The position numbers and the translations under genes are program-made. The notes beneath the pieces are model-generated. The model had not been told where the DNA came from. It did no database searches and saw only the letters and a program-made list of their open reading frames with translations. Of a stretch of DNA of 60,365 nt, positions 18,200 to 27,296 are shown piece after piece. The DNA comes from Cellvibrionaceae bacterium (GTDB lineage: Bacteria; Pseudomonadota; Gammaproteobacteria; Pseudomonadales; Cellvibrionaceae), in the NCBI GenBank assembly GCA_002707785.1, contig PANW01000041.1, positions 5,427-65,791 on the forward strand, written 5' to 3'. The first letter of the stretch is position 1; every line of letters begins with the position of its first letter.

Positions 18200-19429
18200 T
18201 CAGAAAAGTAGGCGACAGCGAACAGTTCCTTCGATATTGCGCAGTTGCTGCAGCGCGATATCGCTGTAATCAGCATCGATATCGACCACCACATAGCCAA
18301 CGTTTTCGTTGGTTTGTAAGTACTGAGCGGCGATGTTGATGTTGTTGTCGGAAAACACCTGGTTGATCTTGGTGAGAATACCCGGTGCGTTGTGATGAAC
18401 GTGCAGCAGGCGATGAGCGTTGGGGTGCTCAGGCAGCGCGACTTCTGGCAAGTTCACTGAAGAGGTGGTAGTGCCGTTGTCGGAGTACTTCACCAACTTC
18501 TCGGCCACTTCAAAACCGATGTTCTCCTGAGCTTCCATGGTGGAGCCACCAATGTGCGGGGTCAGGATGGCGTTGTCGAAAGCGCGCAGTGGCGATACAA
18601 ACTCATCGTCGTTACCGCGAGGTTCAACCGGAAATACATCGATGGCGGTGCCGCCCAGATGGCCCGATTCCAGTGCAGCGGCGAGGGCATCGATATCAAC
18701 CACGGTGCCGCGCGCGGCGTTGAGGAAGATGGCGCCCTTCTTCATTTGTGAGAATTCTTTCTCGCCAATCATGTCTTGTGTGGCTGCGGTTTCTGGAACG
18801 TGTAGGGAAACCACATCCGCTTGGGACAGCAGAGCTTCCATAGAGCGCACTTGGCTGGCGTTACCTAGGGGTAGCTTTGTGACCACATCAAAGAACACCA
18901 CTTTCATGCCCAGTGATTCGGCCAAAACGCTCACTTGCGTACCGATTGAGCCGTAGCCGACGATACCTAGAGTCTTGCCACGAATTTCGAACGAGCCGAC
19001 GGCGGATTTCAACCAGCCACCGCGATGGCATACGGCGTTCTTCTCAGGGATACCGCGCAGCAATAGAATGGCTTCGGCGATTACGAGCTCGGCTACCGAG
19101 CGGGTGTTGGAGTAAGGGGCGTTAAACACCGCTACACCGTGCTCTTGAGCGGCCGATAGATCGACCTGATTGGTGCCAATGCAGAAACAGCCCACGGCGA
19201 TCAGCTTAGGTGCGTTTTCAAACACACGTCGAGTCAGTTGAGTGCGGGAGCGGATACCGACAAAGTGAGCGGTTTTGATTTTTTCAATCAACTCATCTTC
19301 TGGCAGTGAAGTTTTCAAGTACTCCACATTGGTGTAACCAGACGCTTCCAAAGTGTCGACGGCGGATTGGTGAACGCCTTCCAACAATAAAAAGCGGATT
19401 TTGCCTTTATCCAGTGACGTAGTAGTCAT
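18200..19429 (-). CDS. serA: D-3-phosphoglycerate dehydrogenase
   Basis: SerA oxidises 3-phosphoglycerate, the first step of serine synthesis. The 409-aa protein matches E. coli SerA (410 aa): KIRFLLLEGVHQSAV, the conserved CFCIGTNQVDL, the NAD-binding loop GYGSIGTQ, catalytic Arg in AARGTVVD, the His in ILTPHIGGSTMEAQENIG, and a C-terminal ACT domain (APGILTKINQVF, AAQYLQTNENVGYVVVDID) used for serine feedback inhibition. The ATG at 19429 follows GAGG at suitable spacing; seven extra upstream residues are possible but unlike the family. Divergent from the fumarylacetoacetase-family gene. Confidence 0.97.
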   Translation of the reverse strand: MTTTSLDKGKIRFLLLEGVHQSAVDTLEASGYTNVEYLKTSLPEDELIEKIKTAHFVGIRSRTQLTRRVFENAPKLIAVGCFCIGTNQVDLSAAQEHGVAVFNAPYSNTRSVAELVIAEAILLLRGIPEKNAVCHRGGWLKSAVGSFEIRGKTLGIVGYGSIGTQVSVLAESLGMKVVFFDVVTKLPLGNASQVRSMEALLSQADVVSLHVPETAATQDMIGEKEFSQMKKGAIFLNAARGTVVDIDALAAALESGHLGGTAIDVFPVEPRGNDDEFVSPLRAFDNAILTPHIGGSTMEAQENIGFEVAEKLVKYSDNGTTTSSVNLPEVALPEHPNAHRLLHVHHNAPGILTKINQVFSDNNINIAAQYLQTNENVGYVVVDIDADYSDIALQQLRNIEGTVRCRLLF

Positions 19430-19699
19430 TAACGGAACCTCGAATTGCATGATCGCTCTGACGGGTGTCGGGCCTTATGCTGTCTGGCCTTCACCCACAG
19501 GGGGCCTAAAAATAAAGCGCGCTATGATAGCATAGGCGGCTTCATGGGCGATGGCTAAATCGGCTTAATTTGTCCTTAAATAACCAGTATTTGTTAGCGG
19601 AATAACCGATTTATGGGTTTTCCTGTGGGGATTGGCGGTGGGGCCAATGAATCTCTGCATAATAGGCCGCTCGCCGATCAATACAGCAAGGATACAAGC

Positions 19700-20368
19700 A
19701 TGATTTATCAACATCGTCTTCTGTCGCAAGCAGGCTCTGAGTCGCTGGATCTTCCGGTGGGCAAGGTGGTGTGTGTCGGGCGAAATTACGCCGCCCACGC
19801 GGCGGAGCTGAATAACCCTGTGCCTGCTGAACCGATCTTATTTATGAAGCCCGCCACGGCAGTGGTGTCGTTAGAAAACGGCTGGTCTATACCGACTGAT
19901 CAGGGTGATTGTCACATAGAGACAGAAATGACCCTGTTGATCGGCTCTCAGCTGAGCAAGGCAAATGAACAGCAGGCGCTAGCGGCGATCCTTGGTGTGG
20001 GCATTGGATTTGATCTGACCTTGCGGGATGTGCAAACCCAGCTCAAACAACAGGGCCATCCCTGGGAGCGGGCCAAGGCCTTTGATGGAAGCTGTCCGCT
20101 GTCGAGCTTTGTGGACGCAACTGGATTTGAATTGAGTGATGCTCAGTTGCGATTGACGCGCAACGGCGAGTTGCAGCAAGACGGTAACTCCGCCGATATG
20201 ATTACCCCAGTGGCCAAGTTATTGGCTCTGATCAGTCAGCAATTTACTTTGATGCCCGGCGACGTGGTGTTGACGGGTACGCCGGCAGGTGTCGGTGCAA
20301 TCCAAGCGGGCGACTTGCTCGAGGCTGAGCTCAATCAACAGTTGAAGGTCGAGTGCCGCGTGCGTTGA
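19700..20368 (+). CDS. Fumarylacetoacetate hydrolase family protein
   Basis: A 222-aa enzyme of the FAH fold, which includes acylpyruvate hydrolases, oxaloacetate decarboxylases and 2-keto-4-pentenoate hydratases. Visible motifs: VCVGRNYAAHAAEL, ILFMKPATAV, the metal-binding acidic pair in IETEMTLLIG, and the C-terminal GDVVLTGTPAGVG. The ATG at 19700 has AAGGA 8 bases upstream; earlier in-frame codons have no support. Size and motifs resemble YcgM-type acylpyruvase. The substrate cannot be decided from sequence. Confidence 0.9.
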   Translation: MIYQHRLLSQAGSESLDLPVGKVVCVGRNYAAHAAELNNPVPAEPILFMKPATAVVSLENGWSIPTDQGDCHIETEMTLLIGSQLSKANEQQALAAILGVGIGFDLTLRDVQTQLKQQGHPWERAKAFDGSCPLSSFVDATGFELSDAQLRLTRNGELQQDGNSADMITPVAKLLALISQQFTLMPGDVVLTGTPAGVGAIQAGDLLEAELNQQLKVECRVR

Positions 20369-20381
20369 CCGCAGTACTTGG

Positions 20382-21443
20382 TTAAGCCGGCGTGGGCTGG
20401 TGATGTTCGCGATAGTGACCGGGGGTCATGCCGGTCCATTTTTTGAACGCACGATTAAAGGCGCTCGGCTCAGAGAAACCCATTAAAGTGACTATTTCAT
20501 TGATCGGGGTGTTGAGTTTTACAAGATGGTAGACCGCCATATCACGGCGCACGGTGTCTTTGATTTCCTGATAGGTATTGCCTTCTTCTTTCAGCCGTCG
20601 ACGCAGGGTTTGGGTAGTGGTGTGCAGGCGATCGGCGACAGTTTCAAAGGACAGTCGCTCGATGGCATCTTCGTTTTGCAGCATGCGTTGCACGGTGGCT
20701 GTGAGACTGTTGTCGGACTGGTAGTGAGTCAGCAGTCCCTGCGGTGCGTGCGCCAAAAAATCTGATAGAGTTTGTGGCGTTTGCGCATTGGGCATATCTA
20801 AGAAGCGCTTATTAAAAACAATGCAGTTGGACGGCTGATTGAAATAGTGACGACAGGGAAAAATATCGTCGAATAATTCACCCCAAGCCGGTTTGTCGCA
20901 GGTCATGTGAATGCGTTCAAGCAGCAGCGGCTTGTCTATTATCCAGCTGGCCCAGCGAATGCGGATGATAAAGAGCGTAGTAATAATAAACGCGGGGTTG
21001 AGGTTCTTAGCGTTTTCCATCAAGTAGGTGACGATCGCCTCTTCGCCTTTTTCTTCCAGTGTGCTCTCAATGCCAATCTGCAAGAGACTGGTATAGCGAG
21101 CTTGTCGCAGCAGGGCTTTGCGCAAATTGGGTGTGGTAATGCTGGCGTGACAGCCCATGGCAAAGGAGCCGGGCTTCATGGGGCGGGTATAAAAGCCACC
21201 GCCTTCGTCATCGAGCAGCTTCCAGACATAGTCGATTAGCCGATTGAACGCCGTCAGATTGATTGCGTATTCTTCATCGGTGAGTGCACGAATATCCACA
21301 TCACACTGTTCAAGGATGTTTTTGGGGTCGTGACCCAAAGACGCTGGACCTTCCAAGAAGGCGGAAATAAACGCTGGGTGAAGATGGGACCGTTGAATCA
21401 TGGGCATCGATTGTAACAGCCAGCCTTTGAAATTGAAGTGCAT
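20382..21443 (-). CDS. AraC-family transcriptional regulator
   Basis: A 353-aa regulator with an N-terminal Arabinose_bd-type ligand domain (roughly residues 30-215) and a C-terminal AraC helix-turn-helix pair (LSFETVADRLHTTTQTLRRRLKEEG, then INEIVTLMGFSEPSAFNRAFKKWTG). This architecture is common in regulators next to lipid or fatty-acid genes. It is divergent from the acyl-CoA synthetase at 21558, its likely target. Several in-frame ATGs (21443, 21407, 21401) are possible; none has a clear ribosome site. Confidence 0.92.
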   Translation of the reverse strand: MHFNFKGWLLQSMPMIQRSHLHPAFISAFLEGPASLGHDPKNILEQCDVDIRALTDEEYAINLTAFNRLIDYVWKLLDDEGGGFYTRPMKPGSFAMGCHASITTPNLRKALLRQARYTSLLQIGIESTLEEKGEEAIVTYLMENAKNLNPAFIITTLFIIRIRWASWIIDKPLLLERIHMTCDKPAWGELFDDIFPCRHYFNQPSNCIVFNKRFLDMPNAQTPQTLSDFLAHAPQGLLTHYQSDNSLTATVQRMLQNEDAIERLSFETVADRLHTTTQTLRRRLKEEGNTYQEIKDTVRRDMAVYHLVKLNTPINEIVTLMGFSEPSAFNRAFKKWTGMTPGHYREHHQPTPA

Positions 21444-21557
21444 AAAGGGTCAATCGCAAAGTAATCTGCTGTCATTTTCCCCAATTCCCAATGCCGATAG
21501 TGTTTGCGACATAAAAATAATCCAAAAATCTAACCGCATCATTGAGGCAGGGACAGA

Positions 21558-23231
21558 ATGAAGAGCGAAAAACGATACACCAGTTTACCCGAGCGTTTGT
21601 ATCACTGGGAGAGTACGGCGCCGGATCGGGTATGGCTGAGCCAGCCGCGCAATCGTCAATGGCAACAGTGGACATGGCGTCAGGCTGGTCAAGAAGCACG
21701 CCGTGTGGCGACTTATTTACAACAGCAGAATTTGGCTCCTGGCAGTCGCGTGGCGATCTACGCAAAAAACTGCGCCGAGTGGATCATTTGTGACCTTGCG
21801 ATCATGTTGAGTGGCTTGGTGAGTGTGCCGCTGTATCCGGGACAGTCTGCCAATTCTATGCGCTATGTGATGGAGCACAGTGAGAGTCAGCTGTTGATCA
21901 TCGGTGGTGCCGACGATTTTGGGGCAATTCAAGAGGCCAAGAGTGAGAGCCTGCCGACCATTGCGATCGATCGCTGCGAAATCGACTGTGATATTTCCTA
22001 CGCTGAGATTCAGGCCGCCTGCGAGCCTATGACCGACAACCCGATTCCCGATCTCGATACCATGTTTACCATTATGTACACCTCGGGAACGACCGGTAAT
22101 CCCAAGGGCGTGATGCACTTGTATCGCAACGCGGCGTTTTCCATCGTCAATATGTTGGAGCGAACCAGCTATGACGAAAACGACCGATTCGTGTCTTATC
22201 TGCCCTTGTCCCACGCCGCCGAGCGTATCGTGGTGGAGGTGCAATCGCTTTACTGTGGTGCCACCATTTCATTCATTGAGTCACTGGATACCTTCGTTGA
22301 AGACTTGCGAGAAATTCGCCCGACGCTGTTTTTCTCCGTGCCGCGATTATGGAAAAAATTCAAAGAAGGCGTCGAGAGTAAGCTGCCACCGAAGAAGCTG
22401 AATCTGATGCTGAAGATTCCGTTCCTATCGTCGATCATCAAACAAAAAGTTCGCGATCAACTGGGCCTGGGATCGGTGGGCATGTTCATTACCGGTTCGG
22501 CGCCTGTGCCATTGGATGTTCAGCAATGGTACTTAAAGCTGGGTATGCCTTTGCAGGATGGCTACGGCATGACGGAGAACTTTATCTACGGCTGTATGTG
22601 TGAGGGCGACCCTATCCCGGGCTCCGTAGGCAAGCCGATGGACAACTGTGAACTGAAAATCAGCGATGAAGGCGAGGTGCTGTTTAAGAGTGAGGCAATG
22701 ATGAAGGGCTATTATTTAGAGCCTGAAAAAACCGCTGAAGTTTTACGCAACGGCTACTACCACACCGGTGATACGGGATATCTCGATGACGACGGTAACT
22801 TGTATCTGACCGGTCGTTTGAGTGAGACCTTCAAGACCTCAAAAGGAAAGTTCATTCGCCCTGCGGTATTAGAAAACCAATTGGGCGATATCGCTGAGTT
22901 GGGGCAAATGTGCATCGTTGGGCATGGCATGGATCAGCCGGTATTGTTGGCGGGCCTCTCAGAGGCGGGACAAAATTTGTCCGAACCACAGATTCGCACT
23001 GCCGTGGAAGCCGCTATGCATGCGGTGAATCAACAGCTGCCGGCGCACGAACAGATTCATCAGGTGCTAGTCGTCAAAGATGAGTGGACGCCAGATAACG
23101 AAATGCTAACGCCAACCTTGAAGCTCAAACGCAATGTGATTGGGCAGCACTACAAGGGGCAGGTAGAGGCTTTGGGGGATGCACGTGGTGTCTTTTTCGA
23201 AAGCAGTGCTTCGCTGTCTTCGGCGGCTTAA
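21558..23231 (+). CDS. AMP-dependent acyl-CoA synthetase (fatty-acid CoA ligase)
   Basis: A 557-aa adenylate-forming enzyme that activates a carboxylic acid, probably a long-chain fatty acid, to its CoA thioester. The AMP-binding P-loop is MYTSGTTGNPKGVMH; further motifs are YLPLSHAAERI, GYGMTEN, YYHTGDTGYLDDDG and LSETFKTSKGKF, where Lys residues serve catalysis in the family. The pattern resembles FAA1/bubblegum-type synthetases. It is divergent from an AraC regulator with a 114-base gap and ends at a strong bidirectional terminator shared with rpiA. Confidence 0.92.
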   Translation: MKSEKRYTSLPERLYHWESTAPDRVWLSQPRNRQWQQWTWRQAGQEARRVATYLQQQNLAPGSRVAIYAKNCAEWIICDLAIMLSGLVSVPLYPGQSANSMRYVMEHSESQLLIIGGADDFGAIQEAKSESLPTIAIDRCEIDCDISYAEIQAACEPMTDNPIPDLDTMFTIMYTSGTTGNPKGVMHLYRNAAFSIVNMLERTSYDENDRFVSYLPLSHAAERIVVEVQSLYCGATISFIESLDTFVEDLREIRPTLFFSVPRLWKKFKEGVESKLPPKKLNLMLKIPFLSSIIKQKVRDQLGLGSVGMFITGSAPVPLDVQQWYLKLGMPLQDGYGMTENFIYGCMCEGDPIPGSVGKPMDNCELKISDEGEVLFKSEAMMKGYYLEPEKTAEVLRNGYYHTGDTGYLDDDGNLYLTGRLSETFKTSKGKFIRPAVLENQLGDIAELGQMCIVGHGMDQPVLLAGLSEAGQNLSEPQIRTAVEAAMHAVNQQLPAHEQIHQVLVVKDEWTPDNEMLTPTLKLKRNVIGQHYKGQVEALGDARGVFFESSASLSSAA

Positions 23232-23330
23232 GTGATCGTGGCTTAAGTTACAGGGATTCAAGCTACAGGGGTATTCTCCCAGGATACCCTAGCGAGTTTC
23301 GCCTACAGAGGGCTCAGCATCGAGCCCACA

Positions 23331-23379
23331 AAAAACGGCGCAGTACCTTCACAGTGAAAGGTACTAGCGCCGCTTTTTT
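23331..23379. terminator. Bidirectional terminator between acyl-CoA synthetase and rpiA
   Basis: CGGCGCAGTACCTT (23336-23349) pairs with AAGGTACT-A-GCGCCG (23358-23372), a long stem flanked by AAAAA on the left and TTTTTT on the right. It can serve both convergent genes. A weaker hairpin (about 23268-23290, GGGTAT/ATACCC) precedes it. Confidence 0.88.
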
Positions 23380-23389
23380 AGGGGCTTAG

Positions 23390-23410
23390 TAGGCCTTAGG
23401 CCTTAGGCCT
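23390..23410. repeat. Three tandem copies of TAGGCCT over the rpiA stop codon
   Basis: TAGGCCT is repeated three times without mismatch. The first repeat unit read by rpiA supplies its last codons and TAA stop, and the other copies lie just after the stop. Confidence 0.8.
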
Positions 23411-24089
23411 TAATGGTCTCGACCCCGTTTTCGCGACCAATCAACAACACATCGGCCGCACGCTCGGCGAACAAGCCGTTGGTGACCACACCGACGATTT
23501 GATTGATGGCCGCTTCGGTTGCTTTGGGGTTGGTGATGGCCATGTTGTGCACGTCGAGAATGACATTGCCATTGTCGGTGATACAGCCTTCACGGTAGAC
23601 CGGGTCGCCGCCCAGCTTGACCAGCTCGCGAGCCACGTGAGAGCGAGCCATGGGAATCACTTCAACCGGCAGAGGGAAGTTACCCAGTACATCCACCCAC
23701 TTGCTGCCATCGGCGATACAGACGAATTCGTCGGCTACGGCGGCGACGATTTTCTCGCGAGTGAGTGCGGCGCCGCCGCCTTTGATCAATTCCAGCGCCG
23801 GATTGGTTTCGTCTGCGCCATCCACATAGACCGCCATACCATCCACACTGTTGAGATCATAGACCGGAATGCCGTGCGCTTTGAGGCGCTCAGCGGAGGC
23901 CTCCGAACTGGCGACAGTACCGTCAAAGCTGCCTTTGATGTCCGCCAGATAATCAATAAAGAAATTAGCGGTGGAGCCGGTACCGACGCCGACAATACTG
24001 TCGCTATCGAGTTTCGGCTGAATGTAATCCACGGCGGCTTTGGCTACGGCTTTCTTGAGTTCGTCCTGGGTCATGGCGTTTGTTGTCAT
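23403..24089 (-). CDS. rpiA: Ribose-5-phosphate isomerase A
   Basis: RpiA interconverts ribose-5-phosphate and ribulose-5-phosphate in the pentose phosphate pathway. About 228 aa, matching E. coli RpiA (219 aa): [29 protein letters not shown] (phosphate-binding loop), [30 protein letters not shown] and [11 protein letters not shown]. The start may be the ATG at 24089 or the in-frame ATG at 24074 that aligns with E. coli MTQDELKK. Divergent from ilvA with very short spacing. Confidence 0.96.
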   Translation of the reverse strand: MTTNAMTQDELKKAVAKAAVDYIQPKLDSDSIVGVGTGSTANFFIDYLADIKGSFDGTVASSEASAERLKAHGIPVYDLNSVDGMAVYVDGADETNPALELIKGGGAALTREKIVAAVADEFVCIADGSKWVDVLGNFPLPVEVIPMARSHVARELVKLGGDPVYREGCITDNGNVILDVHNMAITNPKATEAAINQIVGVVTNGLFAERAADVLLIGRENGVETIKA

Positions 24090-24214
24090 CTCGGGTGTTA
24101 ATCGGGGGAAATCTCGGGCGTTATTATAAAGGCCCCTTGGCTCTGCCGATAGCTGTTTATCGGGCAATGATTTACTATGGCGCCTTTCTAAAACCCTCAG
24201 TGAAACCGAGCCCC

Positions 24215-25729
24215 ATGCCCCAGTCTTATATCAAACGAATCCTTGATGCGCGCATCTACGATGTGGCTGTCGAAACCCCTTTGGATCACGCCCGTTCGAT
24301 TTCCAAGCGACTCAATAATCGCGTGCTGCTGAAACGCGAAGATCTGCAGCCGGTGTTTTCCTTCAAGATTCGTGGGGCCTACAACAAATTGCGTCAACTG
24401 AGCGATGCTCAGCGCAGTGCGGGTGTGATTGCGGCATCGGCGGGGAATCATGCTCAAGGGCTGGCGTTATCGGCGGCAGAAATGGGGGTGAAAGCGACTA
24501 TCGTGATGCCTCGCACCACTCCGGCGATTAAGGTCAATGCGGTGAAAGCCCGCGGCGCTAAGGTGGTTCTGCACGGCGATACCTATGACGAGGCCTCGAC
24601 CCACGCGCAAAAATTGGTTGAAGAAAAGCAGTTAACTTATATCCATCCCTACGATGATCCTGATGTGATCGCCGGTCAGGGCACAGTGGCGATGGAAATT
24701 CTGCGTCAGCATCCCGGTCCTATTGATGCGGTGTTTGTCCCCGTTGGTGGTGGTGGTTTGTGCGCCGGTGTGGCGGCTTACATCAAATACGTGCGCCCAG
24801 AAATCAAGGTGTTTGCGGTTGAGCCCGAAGATGCTGCTTGTCTGAAGGTGGCGATGGAGAAAAAGCGTCGTGTGACCTTGCCCGAAGTCGGTATTTTTGC
24901 CGATGGCGTGGCGGTGGCGCAAATCGGCAAGGAAACCTATCGAGTGATTAAAGACACCATCGATGGCGTGATTACGGCCAATACCGATGAAATGTGTGCG
25001 GCGATCAAGGACATCTTCGAAGATACCCGCTCCATTACCGAGCCGGCTGGAGCGCTGTCGTTGGCGGGTCTGAAAAAGTACGCCGAAGAGAATGGCTGTG
25101 AGGGGCAAACTCTGGTGGCAATTGCCAGTGGCGCCAATACCAATTTTGATCGTTTGCGCTATATCTCCGAGCGCACGGAAATTGGTGAACAGCGCGAAGC
25201 GATTTTGGCGGTGACTATCCCAGAGAAGGCCGGCTCCTACAAAACCTTCTGTAAGGATTTGGGCAAGCGCAATATCTCCGAGTTTAACTATCGCTACGCC
25301 GATGATCAGGATGCGCGCATCTTTGTCGGTGTACAGGTGCTGCCCGGCGGTGAAGATCGCACAGCACTGGTGGCTGAATTGAGTGAAAAAGGCTATCAAG
25401 TGGTCGATATGACCGACAACGAAGTGGCCAAGCTTCATATCCGTCATATGGTCGGTGGCCATGCCCCACAGGTGGGAGAGGAGCGAGTCTACCGGTTTGA
25501 ATTCCCAGAGCGCCCCGGCGCCCTGCTGAACTTTCTCACCAAGCTGGCCGGTCGCTGGAACATTTCCATGTTTCACTACCGCAATCACGGTTCCGCCTAT
25601 GGTCGCGTGTTTGTGGGTATGCAAGTGCCCAAATCCGACATCAAAGCGGTCGACGCTTGTTTAACAGAGCTGGGCTATCGCTTCTGGGATGAGACTGACA
25701 ACGAGGCGTATCAGTTCTTTCTCGGCTGA
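24215..25729 (+). CDS. ilvA: Threonine ammonia-lyase (biosynthetic threonine deaminase)
   Basis: IlvA is a PLP enzyme converting threonine to 2-oxobutyrate, the committed step to isoleucine. The 504-aa protein has the PLP lysine K51 ([13 protein letters not shown]), [10 protein letters not shown], the glycine loop [11 protein letters not shown], and two C-terminal ACT-like regulatory domains ([22 protein letters not shown] and [23 protein letters not shown]) that mediate isoleucine inhibition in the family. The ATG at 24215 gives the expected length; longer in-frame readings overlap the rpiA start. Together with tdh-kbl the window carries both fates of threonine. Confidence 0.96.
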   Translation: MPQSYIKRILDARIYDVAVETPLDHARSISKRLNNRVLLKREDLQPVFSFKIRGAYNKLRQLSDAQRSAGVIAASAGNHAQGLALSAAEMGVKATIVMPRTTPAIKVNAVKARGAKVVLHGDTYDEASTHAQKLVEEKQLTYIHPYDDPDVIAGQGTVAMEILRQHPGPIDAVFVPVGGGGLCAGVAAYIKYVRPEIKVFAVEPEDAACLKVAMEKKRRVTLPEVGIFADGVAVAQIGKETYRVIKDTIDGVITANTDEMCAAIKDIFEDTRSITEPAGALSLAGLKKYAEENGCEGQTLVAIASGANTNFDRLRYISERTEIGEQREAILAVTIPEKAGSYKTFCKDLGKRNISEFNYRYADDQDARIFVGVQVLPGGEDRTALVAELSEKGYQVVDMTDNEVAKLHIRHMVGGHAPQVGEERVYRFEFPERPGALLNFLTKLAGRWNISMFHYRNHGSAYGRVFVGMQVPKSDIKAVDACLTELGYRFWDETDNEAYQFFLG

Positions 25730-26089
25730 GGCTTTCTGATACGTCTCTAAAGGTGTGGCTCGTCGGATTTTGATTTGGTGAGCAGCGCTGTTTGCGTGCA
25801 ATCCTTATGACTGCATTTCTCAGTGCTTGTCCGCTGTAGAGAGGTGAGTTTTGCCTCAATCTGGTGCGATCAACAATCCTCCGCCGAAATGACTTTGGGG
25901 TCATTTTTTCGTCATGTCGGAATTTCTGCCAAATAGAGTCTTTGGGCGACGAAAATACGTGCTCTAGATCACGCCTGTAAGTATGTGCTCACATTCGGCG
26001 TGAGCCCTTTCTCATCTTGATGAAACCCGAATTGCGTGAATTGACGAATTCCCTAAAATAGCCTCTAAGAACTTTTTGTTGTCAAAAGC
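25730..26089. other. Gene-free stretch after ilvA
   Basis: About 360 bases without a supportable gene. GCTCAC (25987-25992) and GTGAGC (26000-26005) form a 6-bp hairpin with a 7-base loop, a weak candidate for the end of the ilvA transcript. Nothing else stands out. Confidence 0.4.
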
Positions 26090-26118
26090 TTGGCGTTGCC
26101 CTGTTTTTTCGGTATAAA
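26090..26118 (+). promoter_or_regulatory. Sigma-70 type promoter upstream of a 45-aa protein
   Basis: TTGGCG (26090-26095), a 17-base spacer and TATAAA (26113-26118). Transcription would start near 26125, about 48 bases before the small gene. Confidence 0.6.
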
Positions 26119-26172
26119 ACTTGCTCTCTTAGCTCAAGACAACAACAAAATTAAGGGCGTTAGGGTGTAACA

Positions 26173-26310
26173 ATGAAAATCGATGTAATGACTATAGCGG
26201 TGGCAGTTTTCACCTTAGGAGTACTGGCTAGTGCTCTTGATTTGGGTGACGCCTTTGCCGAAGAACCGCAATTACCGTCAGCGCTTCATCAGGGAATCTC
26301 GCAGCGTTGA
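26173..26310 (+). CDS. Hypothetical 45-aa small protein with one hydrophobic segment
   Basis: A short reading frame starting MKIDVMTIAVAVFTLGVLAS and ending EPQLPSALHQGISQR. The first ~22 residues are a hydrophobic segment, either a signal peptide with a cut near FAEE or a single membrane anchor; the rest is short and polar. AGGGTG lies shortly before the ATG and a good promoter stands at 26090-26118. I recognise no family. It lies just upstream of another small membrane protein. Confidence 0.45.
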   Translation: MKIDVMTIAVAVFTLGVLASALDLGDAFAEEPQLPSALHQGISQR

Positions 26311-26527
26311 TGTTTGAGCCTGGTAAGGATACCGGGCTATCTCCCTCTTCTTTTGTATAACACTCGATGAGTAACTCACGTCTCTTTCACCGGTCTCGAC
26401 AGCGAAGCTGTAAATAATCTGTAAATCTTGGCCTGGATGTCTCCGTTCGCCGGCATCTCGTCTTCAAACACGGCTTTGGCCCTGTCACACTCAATGATTC
26501 AATCACACAACAAAAAAGGTTTCTGTC

Positions 26528-26695
26528 ATGGAATTGGTGAAAATACTCTTGGCCATTTTTCTGCCGCCGGTTGGGGCTTATTTACAAGTGGGTATTTCGA
26601 CTCACTTTTGGATCAATATCGTGCTGACCTTGTTGGGTGGTATTCCCGGCGTGATTCATGCGTTGTGGTTGGTGTTCACCAAGAAGAAAGGCTAG
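26528..26695 (+). CDS. PMP3/YqaE-family (UPF0057) small membrane protein
   Basis: A 55-aa protein with two membrane helices: MELVKILLAIFLPPVGAYLQVG and WINIVLTLLGGIPGVIHALW, ending in a basic tail FTKKKG. The PP-G turn after the first helix and the PGVIHALW phrase are hallmarks of the Pmp3 family of small proteolipids linked to salt and membrane-potential stress. AAGG precedes the ATG by about 8 bases. The role in this organism is inferred from the family only. Confidence 0.88.
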   Translation: MELVKILLAIFLPPVGAYLQVGISTHFWINIVLTLLGGIPGVIHALWLVFTKKKG

Positions 26696-26756
26696 TTTCA
26701 ACGTGGGCGCTAGCGCGATATTTTCTAGCGGCTATCTAGATGTGGACAAACAAAAA

Positions 26757-26786
26757 ACGGGCTGGGCAGATAACTGTCCAGCCCGT
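26757..26786 (-). terminator. Terminator hairpin between the PMP3 gene and the 94-aa gene
   Basis: ACGGGCTGGGCAG (26757-26769) pairs with CTGTCCAGCCCGT (26774-26786), 13 bp with one wobble and an ATAA loop. AAAAA on the left becomes a T-run on the minus strand, so it best terminates the gene at 26879-27163, though it may work in both directions. Confidence 0.8.
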
Positions 26787-26878
26787 TGCTCCACCTAAGC
26801 GATTTACCCCTAAAAAGCCCCAGTGGTGAAGTCGCACAGTTGCAAATGTCTCTTCGACATTCGAACTATTCGTTTACC

Positions 26879-27163
26879 TCAAACACGAAACTCAATTTGT
26901 TCGCCGCCACTGGCTGCGCGAGAGTAAATGCCGACACAGTCGATACGATCGTCGTTGGCCGCTGTGCTGTCAGAAATAAGATCTATATTTTCGATGCAAA
27001 TGCCACCGGCATTCAATTCTTGCATCTTTTTAGCCGCCAGCTTGCGCAACACGCCTCCGCCGGATTGAAAAACATCGGCGTGAAATTCGGCACAGTAGCG
27101 AACCCAGAATTGTTCGCCGGCTTTTGACCAGTGCGCGAGAGAAAAATAACCTCGGTACAACAT
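26879..27163 (-). CDS. Hypothetical 94-aa protein
   Basis: Not recognised. A 94-aa soluble protein starting MLYRGYFSLAHWSKAGEQFW, with CAEFHADVFQSGGG and a C-terminal strand-rich part GGEQIEFRV. GGAG lies 5 bases before the ATG and a strong terminator follows the stop, which together make a real gene likely. No signal peptide or membrane helix. Confidence 0.65.
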   Translation of the reverse strand: MLYRGYFSLAHWSKAGEQFWVRYCAEFHADVFQSGGGVLRKLAAKKMQELNAGGICIENIDLISDSTAANDDRIDCVGIYSRAASGGEQIEFRV

Positions 27164-27296
27164 AAAAACTCCTGCTTTGGACTTGTGGTCCAGTAACGGC
27201 TACCGCTTAGGGGGTTGCCCGCGGGTAGTGTGCGATTGTCGTATGACTATCTAATGAAAGAATAACGAATTAAGTTTCTCTGTCATCAAAAAGTTT

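Noticed and set aside
23499-24101. 200-aa plus-strand frame
   Set aside because: Antisense to rpiA.
24632-25624. 330-aa minus-strand open frame
   Set aside because: Entirely antisense to ilvA, with His-rich unconserved composition typical of a shadow frame.
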